NCBI GenBank assembly: GCA_002329205.1
Contig: DCTC01000001.1
Span: 830,623-894,622 of the forward strand
Direction: 5' to 3'
DNA from: Candidatus Roizmanbacteria bacterium UBA1450
GTDB taxonomy: Bacteria > Patescibacteriota > Microgenomatia > UBA1406 > GWC2-37-13
Length of the DNA stretch: 64,000 nt
Shown here in pieces: positions 52,792 through 60,470 of the stretch. The translations under genes were made by a program, and so were the position numbers. The notes beneath the pieces were generated by a model. That model was not told where the DNA came from, searched no databases, and saw nothing but the letters and a program-made list of their open reading frames with translations. Position 1 is the first letter of the stretch. The number at the start of each line of letters is the position of its first letter.

Positions 52792-52865
52792 ATACCAATG
52801 AGTGTATATGAATCCAAAAGCAAAAGCAAGAGATATATCACGGTATATTGCTATAATATGAGTGT

Positions 52866-53561
52866 ATGGATGAGAAAAGTCTAAAACATGTCGCAATAAT
52901 TCCCGATGGAAATCGAAGATGGGCACGTGCAAAAGGGAAACCTTCTCTTGAGGGACACCGTTTTGCTGTAGAGCATACCTTACCGGATCTATTCGATGCG
53001 GTGCAGGAACTTGGGATAGAGTATTGTACAGTCTGGCTTCTTTCTCCTGAAAATTTTTCGAAACGGACGCCACGGGAAGTACAAAATTTGTTACGGCTTT
53101 TGAAGCTGTTTCTCAGACGGCGTATTGATGAAATGGATAAAAAAAATGTCAGGATGAATATCATCGGTGATATAGATAATCTGCCGGAAGCAACTCAACA
53201 TGAGCTTGCGTATGCTGTACAGCGAACAAAAAACAATACCGGTACTGTCGTTACTTTTGCCATAAATTATGGAGGAAGGGATGAAATACTGCGGGCTGTT
53301 CATAAAATGATGCATGAGGGTTTTGAAGCAAAATCGTTATCGAAGTCAAACTTCAGCCAATTCCTCGATACAACACATCTCCCCGATCCTGATTTGATCA
53401 TCCGGACCGGAGGGGAGAAACGAACATCAGGGTTTATGCTGTGGCAGGCAGAGTACGCAGAATATGCTTTTGTTGATACGCTTTTTCCTGATTTTTCACC
53501 GGGGGATTTGAAAACGTGTGTCGATGATTTTCTCCATAGACAGCGGCGATTCGGAAAATAA
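52866..53561 (+). CDS. uppS: Polyprenyl (undecaprenyl) diphosphate synthase, cis type
   Basis: 231 aa. HVAIIPDGNRRWARAKG contains the catalytic Asp and the Arg pair, FAINYGGRDEILRAV and PDLIIRTGGEKRTSGFMLW the conserved later motifs, and VDTLFPDFSPGDL the C-terminal one. It builds the lipid carrier used for wall and surface glycans from isopentenyl diphosphate, the product of the mevalonate pathway encoded alongside. TATAAT (52852-52857) lies 8 nt before the ATG. Confidence 0.95.
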   Translation: MDEKSLKHVAIIPDGNRRWARAKGKPSLEGHRFAVEHTLPDLFDAVQELGIEYCTVWLLSPENFSKRTPREVQNLLRLLKLFLRRRIDEMDKKNVRMNIIGDIDNLPEATQHELAYAVQRTKNNTGTVVTFAINYGGRDEILRAVHKMMHEGFEAKSLSKSNFSQFLDTTHLPDPDLIIRTGGEKRTSGFMLWQAEYAEYAFVDTLFPDFSPGDLKTCVDDFLHRQRRFGK

Positions 53562-53638
53562 CTATTACCGCACAATTCTTTCATTTTGTATATAATTAAC
53601 ATGAATCGTTATGTATTTGACCTGGCCGATAATCTGAT

Positions 53639-54685
53639 ATGTTTTCTCCGAATTTTAATATTACGAATAAAATTCTTACTCATATTTCCAAAATTGAAGC
53701 AGTTGAAGAGGTCATAAAACATGCTCCTATACTGCCTTTATGGGAAAAAGAATTCCGTGAAGATGCCATTGTCCGATCAGTACATCATGGAACGCATATT
53801 GAAGGGAATATGCTTCAAAAGGATGAAGCCAAAGATGTCCTTCGGGGAAAAGATGTTATGGCACGCGCACGGGATGTTCAGGAAATCATGAATTATCGGA
53901 GAGTCATTGATTTTATTGATGAAGAAGCGAAAAAGCAAATACCCGACGTCAGTGAAAATACGATTCATAAAATTCATAAGATTGTCGTAGACAAAATTCT
54001 TTCCCCTGATCAGGCAGGGACTTATCGAACAAAGCAAGTTGTCATTCGCAACTCGCAAACGGGAGAAATAACATTCAAACCGCCGGCGCCGATTGAGGTT
54101 CCGTATCTTATGAAAGAATTTGTGAGTTGGATCAATCGGACAACCAAAGAAGAATTACATCCGTTGCTCAAAGCCGGTATCGCCCATCATGAGTTTGTCC
54201 GAATTCATCCGTATATTGACGGCAATGGACGTGTATCCCGAAGCCTTTCCACACTGCTTCTTCAGCAGGGAGGATATGATATACGGAGATTTTTTTCACT
54301 TGAAGAGTATTATGATAAAGACGCCATCATGTATTATGAAAGTCTTCAGAAAGCGACCAATGGAGATATGACGACCTGGCTTGAATACTTTACCTATGGT
54401 GCTGCGGTCGAATTTGAAAAAATCAAAGACAAAATACTTCGGCTTTCAAAGGATGCCAAGTTGAAGGAAAAATTCGGCGGTAAGCAGATTTTTTTGACTG
54501 AGCGCCAAGTGAGGCTCATTGAGTATATGCAGGATATTGGTTATATTCAGAATAAAGGATTTGCCTCGATTTTCCCCGATATTTCGGAAGATTCCGTACT
54601 TCGTGACTTGAAGGATTTGATCGAAAAAGGGCTGGTGAAAAAAATCGGTAAAACAAAAGCAGCAAGATATGTACTCACCGGATAG
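53639..54685 (+). CDS. Fic-domain AMP-transferase with winged-helix C-terminus
   Basis: 348 aa. The Fic motif HPYIDGNGRVSR (about residue 190) is complete, and an inhibitory-helix motif (HGTHIEGN) lies near the N-terminus, placing it in class II. A beta-hairpin (flap) segment precedes the active site. The last ~80 residues (LTERQVRLIEYMQDIGYI, SVLRDLKDLIEKGLV) form a winged HTH. It probably modifies a target by AMPylation and may bind DNA to regulate itself. Confidence 0.93.
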   Translation: MFSPNFNITNKILTHISKIEAVEEVIKHAPILPLWEKEFREDAIVRSVHHGTHIEGNMLQKDEAKDVLRGKDVMARARDVQEIMNYRRVIDFIDEEAKKQIPDVSENTIHKIHKIVVDKILSPDQAGTYRTKQVVIRNSQTGEITFKPPAPIEVPYLMKEFVSWINRTTKEELHPLLKAGIAHHEFVRIHPYIDGNGRVSRSLSTLLLQQGGYDIRRFFSLEEYYDKDAIMYYESLQKATNGDMTTWLEYFTYGAAVEFEKIKDKILRLSKDAKLKEKFGGKQIFLTERQVRLIEYMQDIGYIQNKGFASIFPDISEDSVLRDLKDLIEKGLVKKIGKTKAARYVLTG

Positions 54686-54703
54686 TAGCTCTGTATTGTA
54701 GTA

Positions 54704-54827
54704 TGTCATCCCGAACTTGTTTCGGGATCTTAGAAATAAATTTAATAAAGAGCACAATCCTACTTTTCAGGAAATTTTCTGTTGTAATAGATGCTGAAAC
54801 ATCCGCCAGCCGGCGGACAGCATGACA
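54704..54827. repeat. Palindromic repeat element (MITE-like)
   Basis: Ends are TGTCATCC (54704-54711) and GCATGACA (54820-54827), imperfect inverted repeats. Inside are two hairpins: TCCCGAA-CTTGT-TTCGGGA (54709-54727) and TCCGCC-AGCC-GGCGGA (about 54802-54817). Elements of this TGTCATCCCGAAC...GCATGACA type recur in many bacterial genomes. Only one copy is seen in this window. Confidence 0.65.
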
Positions 54828-54865
54828 ATAATTCAAAAAATCATTAATTTATTTACAAATAGGAC

Positions 54866-56653
54866 ATGACATTTCAGGAATTATCACAATATATCAAAAC
54901 AATTGAAGAAACCTCCTCTCGTTTGGAGATTACAAAAATCCTTGCTGATTTATTCGAAAAATTATCTCCTGACGAATACGAGAAAGCGGTACATCTTCTT
55001 CAGGGTCAAGTTTCACCAAAATATGCGATCATCAATTTCGGAATGGCTGAAAAAATGGTTATCAAAGCAGTTGTATCAGCAATGCAGGTTGACAGCAAAG
55101 AATTCATGCGCGAATACAAACAAGTGGGAGATCTAGGAGAAGTGGCACAAAAATTAAAGGAAGCAAATCCTTCTTTTGAACAGAAGGATTTGTCAATACA
55201 AGAAGTCTTTGAAACACTCTTGCGGATGGCAAAAGCAAATGGTGAAGGTTCTCAGGATGAGAAAATCAGACTCCTTGGCTCTTTGATCCGTCAACTGGAT
55301 TCATTGTCAACCCGATATGTGACGCGCATACCGGTCGGAGCATTGCGGCTCGGTTTCTCTGATATGACGATTTTGGATGCGCTGTCATGGATGATACAAA
55401 AAGACAAAGGACTTCGAAGTGTACTTCAAAGTGCTTATCATGTATATCCGGATCTGGGACATATCGGGCGTATGATCAAAGAGGGAGGATTAGAACAAGT
55501 GAAAAAAGTTGAACCTGATATATTTACCCCGATCATAATGATGCGGGCTGAACGCCTTTCTTCCGGTGATGAAATTATTGAAAAAATCGGTGAGTGCGCT
55601 GTTGAACCAAAATTTGACGGGTTCAGATTGCAAGTACATAAAAAAGGGAAGGATGTTAAATTGTATACCCGAGGATTGGAAGATGCGACGTTTATGTATC
55701 CTGATGTTGTGGAAGGAGTGAGAAATGAAGTAGTCGCGGATGAGGTTATCCTTGAAGGTGAAGCAATTGGATATGATCCTCTTGCTCAAAGTTTTTTGCC
55801 TTTCCAGGAAACCGTACAACGGAAACGAAAATATGGCATCGAAGAGAAAGCGAAAGAAATTCCGCTCAAGTTATTTGCATTTGAACTCCTTTATGTCGAC
55901 GGGAAAAACTATATAAATGAACCGTTTACTACCCGAAGAGCAAAACTCGTACAGCTTGTGAAAAATACGGGAGATAGAGCAATGGATACCGTGATTGTGG
56001 CAGATGATCAGGTGATCGCTGACCCCAAAAAACTGGAGCTAATGTTCGATGATGCTATAACCAAGGGTCTGGAAGGAATAGTAGCAAAGAAGTTGGACGG
56101 CACCTATCAGCCGGGAGCGCGGGGATGGAATTGGATTAAATTTAAACGAAGTTATTCATCCAAGATTGATGATACGATAGATTGTCTTATCATGGGATAC
56201 GATTACGGCAAGGGAAAACGGGCTTCTTTTGGGATCGGTGCATTTTTAGTCGGCGTATATGATGACCAAAATGATCAGTTTCTGACGGTTGCGAAAATCG
56301 GAACCGGTCTGACGGATGATGAGTGGAAAGAACTGAAGATAAAAAGTGAAAAGCTGATAGTTGAGAAAAAACCGGTTTCCTATGAAATTGATAAATTGAT
56401 GACCTGTGACGTATGGATCACGCCGGAAATTATTGTTGAAATCAAAGCGGACGAGATCACCCGATCACCGGTTCATACCGCGGGAAGAGTCATGAAACCA
56501 TCGAAATCAGGATCATCCGAAGAAGTGGAAACACCAGGATACGCGTTGAGGTTTCCTCGTCTTGTCCGTTTTAGAGAAGATAAATCGCCAACGGAAGTAA
56601 CATCCTTACATGAACTTGCTGACATGTTTCAGTTGCAATCATCATCAAGATAG
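54866..56653 (+). CDS. lig: ATP-dependent DNA ligase, archaeal type
   Basis: 595 aa. The adenylation site is EPKFDGFRLQVH with the reactive Lys; further motifs are RGLEDATFMYPDV, LEGEAIGYD, FELLYVDGKN, EGIVAKKLDG and WIKFKRSY. The N-terminal ~210 residues form the helical DNA-binding domain, and an OB domain follows the nucleotidyltransferase. Bacterial replication usually uses NAD-dependent LigA; this long DNA-ligase-I type resembles archaeal enzymes. No other ligase gene is in the window. Confidence 0.93.
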   Translation: MTFQELSQYIKTIEETSSRLEITKILADLFEKLSPDEYEKAVHLLQGQVSPKYAIINFGMAEKMVIKAVVSAMQVDSKEFMREYKQVGDLGEVAQKLKEANPSFEQKDLSIQEVFETLLRMAKANGEGSQDEKIRLLGSLIRQLDSLSTRYVTRIPVGALRLGFSDMTILDALSWMIQKDKGLRSVLQSAYHVYPDLGHIGRMIKEGGLEQVKKVEPDIFTPIIMMRAERLSSGDEIIEKIGECAVEPKFDGFRLQVHKKGKDVKLYTRGLEDATFMYPDVVEGVRNEVVADEVILEGEAIGYDPLAQSFLPFQETVQRKRKYGIEEKAKEIPLKLFAFELLYVDGKNYINEPFTTRRAKLVQLVKNTGDRAMDTVIVADDQVIADPKKLELMFDDAITKGLEGIVAKKLDGTYQPGARGWNWIKFKRSYSSKIDDTIDCLIMGYDYGKGKRASFGIGAFLVGVYDDQNDQFLTVAKIGTGLTDDEWKELKIKSEKLIVEKKPVSYEIDKLMTCDVWITPEIIVEIKADEITRSPVHTAGRVMKPSKSGSSEEVETPGYALRFPRLVRFREDKSPTEVTSLHELADMFQLQSSSR

Positions 56654-56656
56654 TTA

Positions 56657-57409
56657 CTAGCTACGCTTTAGTTTTTTCGGGAGTGAAGGAAAATTGAATG
56701 ACGGTTTTTTTACACCGCGCAGCTCACGGACATGAACTCCGTGATTCTTAAGCATCTTCCGAACTCTTTGCGGATATTCAAGAAAAAATGAAGTAGGGTT
56801 GCCGACCAGACGACGGGTGGATGTGTAGACTTTTATTGAAGGATCATATCCGATTTGTCCGCCTACCTGATCAATGTGTATCGATAAGTCAATATCTTCA
56901 TGAACCATTGTATCATCGAGACATACCTGGTCTTTGATTTTGTTCCACATAGTTTTTTTCATTGAAAGGTTTGGTCCGACTAAAGGGTAGTAACCGAGTA
57001 CTATATGCAAGGTGCCTAAGTAGCGGTTAAATATGGGCGCGTTGATATAATCCGGCAAGGTATCATAATATGAAGCTCCGGAAACGGCATCATATTCTGG
57101 ATTTTGTTCAAAGAACTGTTTTATATGTTTGACCCACTGAGGATCAGTCTTGGAATCCGAATCAGTCCGGGCAATTATTTCGTATTTTGCTTCATTGAAT
57201 CCTCGGTTGCGGGCAGGGATCATTCCTTGTTCTTTCTCATGTACCAAGCGGACCGGAAATTTGGTCGCGATTTCAACAGTTTTGTCTGTTGAATTATTAT
57301 TTACAACGATAATTTCATCAGGTTTTATTTCCTGCTGCATGAGTGATTCAAGACATGTTCCGATATATTTTTCTTCATTGTATGCCGGTATGACGACTGA
57401 TACTTTCAT
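56657..57409 (-). CDS. Family 2 glycosyltransferase
   Basis: 250 aa GT-A fold. SVVIPAYNEEKYIGTCLESL at the start, IARTDSDSKTDPQWV with the DxD metal site, and a later MVHEDIDLSIHIDQVG acceptor-side motif. It has no clear membrane helices. It would transfer a sugar to a lipid or surface glycan. A minus-strand TACAAT lies 6 nt before the ATG. Confidence 0.92.
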   Translation of the reverse strand: MKVSVVIPAYNEEKYIGTCLESLMQQEIKPDEIIVVNNNSTDKTVEIATKFPVRLVHEKEQGMIPARNRGFNEAKYEIIARTDSDSKTDPQWVKHIKQFFEQNPEYDAVSGASYYDTLPDYINAPIFNRYLGTLHIVLGYYPLVGPNLSMKKTMWNKIKDQVCLDDTMVHEDIDLSIHIDQVGGQIGYDPSIKVYTSTRRLVGNPTSFFLEYPQRVRKMLKNHGVHVRELRGVKKPSFNFPSLPKKLKRS

Positions 57410-57473
57410 ACCTTTATTGTATCAAACAAAACGTGTATATATAAAAAATCCTGTGAGAAATAAGGATTTTAAG

Positions 57474-57494
57474 TTATCCACAGAATGTGAATAA
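57474..57494. promoter_or_regulatory. Inverted pair of DnaA-box-like sites
   Basis: TTATCCACA (57474-57482) is an exact consensus DnaA box. Three bases later TGTGAATAA (57486-57494) is its inverse with one mismatch. They lie in the intergenic stretch before a small transcription unit. The rpmH-yidC-jag cluster near origins in many bacteria is about 5 kb away. Confidence 0.4.
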
Positions 57495-57579
57495 TTCAAT
57501 TTAGATTGATATATAAATATAATTTTACGCATAAAAACTATAGGACATAGGTAAATTAATCGCTAAAATACTATAAGAC

Positions 57580-57608
57580 TTGACGTTGGAATTATCGTGA
57601 ATTAGGAT
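57580..57608 (+). promoter_or_regulatory. Sigma-70 promoter of a small orphan unit
   Basis: TTGACG (57580-57585), a 17-bp spacer and TAGGAT (57603-57608), ending 6 nt before an ATG. Confidence 0.7.
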
Positions 57609-57614
57609 AAGATT

Positions 57615-57767
57615 ATGAATCTAAGAGCAATCCGAAATTATCGTCGGGGAACAAATGAAGAGAAAGTGAAAATGATTAGTACTGATTTAAAACATTTCGG
57701 AAGAAAACAGTTATTTGTTTTAATGAACAAGAGACTCGATTTACCGTTTCAGACTATTCAGCTATAA
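57615..57767 (+). CDS. 50-aa basic peptide, or leader of a small RNA
   Basis: ATG 57615 to TAA 57765-57767. The peptide is strongly basic (NLRAIRNYRRGTNEEK, HFGRKQ) and has no recognised family. Support comes from context: a good promoter ends 6 nt before the ATG, the leaderless pattern used by many genes here, and a terminator follows at 57795-57851. Without conservation data it could also be a ~240-nt noncoding RNA. Confidence 0.45.
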   Translation: MNLRAIRNYRRGTNEEKVKMISTDLKHFGRKQLFVLMNKRLDLPFQTIQL

Positions 57768-57794
57768 AACTACCGCAAAAGGGGGACAAAAAAG

Positions 57795-57851
57795 AAAGAG
57801 CATCACTACCGCTCGTATAAAGGGGACGACGTGTAGTAATGCTCTTTTTTT
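57795..57851. terminator. Bidirectional terminator
   Basis: AAAGAGCATCACTAC (57795-57809) pairs with GTAGTAATGCTCTTT (57833-57847) with one mismatch, followed by T's on the plus strand; the minus-strand copy is also followed by a T-rich run. It ends the small unit at 57615 and the DUF2298 gene. Confidence 0.8.
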
Positions 57852-57921
57852 GTTCTTAAAATCTTTCAAGAACAACTTAATTAACGATATCATAACTCCT
57901 ATTTCTTGTCAAGATGTTCGC

Positions 57922-60240
57922 TTAATAAACCTTATATAGAGCCCCAAAACCATTGTCTGACTCGAAAACCTTTATTCCAATTTCCGAAAATTTATCTTCG
58001 TTTATCTCACGATATTTTTCTCTTTCAATGTTGGAAATAACTACATACTCTATGTCATATTTATTTATCAATCGTCTGGTTAGTTGAAGATCTTCGGATT
58101 GATACAGAGCCTCAATGTCAGGGATGCGCTGTCCCACAATATCTGAAGAACCTCTCCACAACCATTGATGTACCCACCAGCCTGCTACTGTCGGCGTACC
58201 GGTATAGGCAGAAATACGGTTGTAATCCGTATATGAATCTCCCTGGGCCTCGAGAATAACTGGCTGGCCTGGAATATTTCTATTTATATAATCAATAATT
58301 TCTTTATCTTGGGGATACATACTTTCCATCCATGCTGATCCGTCGAGCTTCGGGGCTTCCTTATACGTCTGGGACTCGAACAATCCCGGATAGTATGAAG
58401 GGAACGCGAGGAGCGGATAGATGAGAACGAATAAAAAGAAGAAGATAAAAATCGCTTTTAATATATATCGCAGTCTTGAACTCCACAGACCAATACGATA
58501 AAACGCAAATACTGAGCCAATGCTCATCATGATGAATGCCTGATAACCCATTTTAAACATGGTGTTTGCTCTGAAGTGACCCGGGTAGATATCTTTAATA
58601 TAGAAAAATTCAGGGACAACAATAAGGAATGTTCCGTATCCGAAAAGCATAAGAATAAAACTGTCTACCCATGTGTATGTTTTGTTTTTAATATGATTAT
58701 TCTTGATAAGATAGGTCAGCAAAAGAAGGGCCGAAATCCAGAAGAATCCCCACAAAACAAGAAGCATATATACGGGAGACACTTGACAGTTGCCGTTCTC
58801 AAATAAGAAGGGGCCGATTTGCTTCATATTAACGAGAAAGTCTGGACTACAGTTCACACCAATCGAACTGGCAAACGGTTCAAAGAACCAGGAAAACGGT
58901 AGGGATACGAGGATGAATGAACCAATCGAGATACCAGCTAATATTATAAACTCCCAGGAAATTCTATATAAGAAAAAGTACATGACAAAAGCAAGGAGCA
59001 AGTAGATCGGTCCGTCGAAAGCATTAGTCATGTAGTTGACTGCGATCATTGCACCGATAAGAATAGACATTCCAATTTCAGTTTTTGTTAGATGTATATC
59101 TTTTATTTTTTTCTTGATAAACTGCAGTCCATCATGTTTTTTGAGAAATGAAAGGAAGTGGAGATTGAGGATGGATATGTGTTTATGTTCATGCTTTTTA
59201 TGCCATTTCTCGAAGAATACCCATATGCAGGCGAGCGTCAACAGCACAAATGGAATATCAAATACATGCCCATGCAAGTCCGCAACTACATATGAATAAG
59301 ACGGGAATTCATGGATCGTGAATGGAATAAATCGGGTCGCATTGGGATACCAGTAACTGGAGTTTTGAATAAGACTTTCAAGAAGACCTTTGCCAGTACT
59401 CATCGTTTTAGATACTGCTCCAGGAGATTGGAATATCTGCCAGAAAGGGATGGGTTTATCATTGGGATACCCCGTAGTCAGTATATAGATAGTATGCAAA
59501 TTCCCGCCAAGATTGAGAATATAGGTACCGAGCAATCCGATAAGGGCTGATGGCCAGAGGCTTATTTGAAGGTTTTTCCGTATCTTCTGTCTCAGTCTGT
59601 GGATGATCGATCCGGTCAGCGAAAAAGCCAGTGTCATGCCCTGTGCAAATATGGTTGCAAGTATCAGATTGTAGCCGACAAACGGATTTATACCCGTAAA
59701 TTTGATCAGAAATGCTCCGGTCAGGTGACCGAAGTAATAATAGTTAATTGGATAGCCTTCTGGGTGAGTTGGATCGGCAGACAACCACATGTCTTTGGGC
59801 GGAAAATACTCAGCGCGATTGATGGATTGTATAAATCCGAAATCCATGAATTTCTCCAGACCATGTATCGACGGTTCCTGGCCGCGGATAAACGATAATG
59901 CCACTAAACTGAAAAAAAATAGGACTTCAATACTGATGATAAGGAGAATTGATTTGCTGCTCAGTTTCTTTATTTGTTTGATGTCTTCCTTGAAGTATTT
60001 TATTATGACAACTCCGATCAAAACGCTTATTATGACGAGGCTTTCTTTGGTGAACGGGAGAATATGGAGTATCCCTAAAAAGAAAATGAGATAACTCATG
60101 GTAATAATGCCAATTGTCTTGGCAAATGCATAGCCATGGTCAATAAATGTGCCGAAAAGACGCTGGGCAATAGGAAAAAACAAGAGGCCCAGCACAAAAA
60201 GATAGAAGTACCATATTAGTATAGAAGTAAACCATCCCAT
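57922..60240 (-). CDS. DUF2298 (YYY) polytopic membrane protein
   Basis: 772 aa with many membrane helices. The segment EKFMDFGFIQSINRAEYFPPKDMWLS and GYPINYYYFGHLTGAFLIK, with three consecutive Tyr, is the Chlor_Arch_YYY signature. GT-C-like membrane glycosyltransferases share this topology, so a role in polysaccharide or lipid-linked sugar transfer is plausible but unproven. The soluble C-terminal part (about 690-770) is small. Confidence 0.9.
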   Translation of the reverse strand: MGWFTSILIWYFYLFVLGLLFFPIAQRLFGTFIDHGYAFAKTIGIITMSYLIFFLGILHILPFTKESLVIISVLIGVVIIKYFKEDIKQIKKLSSKSILLIISIEVLFFFSLVALSFIRGQEPSIHGLEKFMDFGFIQSINRAEYFPPKDMWLSADPTHPEGYPINYYYFGHLTGAFLIKFTGINPFVGYNLILATIFAQGMTLAFSLTGSIIHRLRQKIRKNLQISLWPSALIGLLGTYILNLGGNLHTIYILTTGYPNDKPIPFWQIFQSPGAVSKTMSTGKGLLESLIQNSSYWYPNATRFIPFTIHEFPSYSYVVADLHGHVFDIPFVLLTLACIWVFFEKWHKKHEHKHISILNLHFLSFLKKHDGLQFIKKKIKDIHLTKTEIGMSILIGAMIAVNYMTNAFDGPIYLLLAFVMYFFLYRISWEFIILAGISIGSFILVSLPFSWFFEPFASSIGVNCSPDFLVNMKQIGPFLFENGNCQVSPVYMLLVLWGFFWISALLLLTYLIKNNHIKNKTYTWVDSFILMLFGYGTFLIVVPEFFYIKDIYPGHFRANTMFKMGYQAFIMMSIGSVFAFYRIGLWSSRLRYILKAIFIFFFLFVLIYPLLAFPSYYPGLFESQTYKEAPKLDGSAWMESMYPQDKEIIDYINRNIPGQPVILEAQGDSYTDYNRISAYTGTPTVAGWWVHQWLWRGSSDIVGQRIPDIEALYQSEDLQLTRRLINKYDIEYVVISNIEREKYREINEDKFSEIGIKVFESDNGFGALYKVY

Positions 60241-60320
60241 ATCTTGTCAAAGATACTACGTTTGTATTGCAATTTCAAGCTATTTTTGATATAAAAGACC
60301 AAAAGAACAGGCTTGAATAC

Positions 60321-60338
60321 CGTTTTTCATGAAAAACG
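60321..60338. promoter_or_regulatory. Perfect 18-bp palindrome
   Basis: CGTTTTTCA-TGAAAAACG is fully self-complementary and sits between the divergent DUF2298 and valS genes. It could be an operator or the hairpin part of an RNA; nothing identifies the factor. Confidence 0.35.
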
Positions 60339-60470
60339 TTCACTCAAAGTTTGAAGGATAGTAATCTCAGAATTTTTCGGGTATATAGTCAATATCAACA
60401 AATCTTGACAAACATTCAAAACAGGTATCCTTCGCCTTGCATAGACGGAATCCAGTGTACAATTACTGAT

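Noticed and set aside
52792..53073. N-terminal extension of the first pilin-like gene
   Set aside because: It overlaps the start of uppS in antisense and the sequence is not pilin-like; the Met at 52791 begins the two-helix protein.
53601..53717. A 38-codon frame starting just upstream of the fic gene, with TATAAT 4 nt before its ATG
   Set aside because: It overlaps the fic start in another frame, ends soon after and has no recognisable sequence. The -10 box more likely drives fic itself.
60241..60470. Possible T-box or other riboswitch before valS
   Set aside because: No T-box core is present. Only an 18-bp palindrome and a short-spaced promoter are visible, so only the palindrome is reported.
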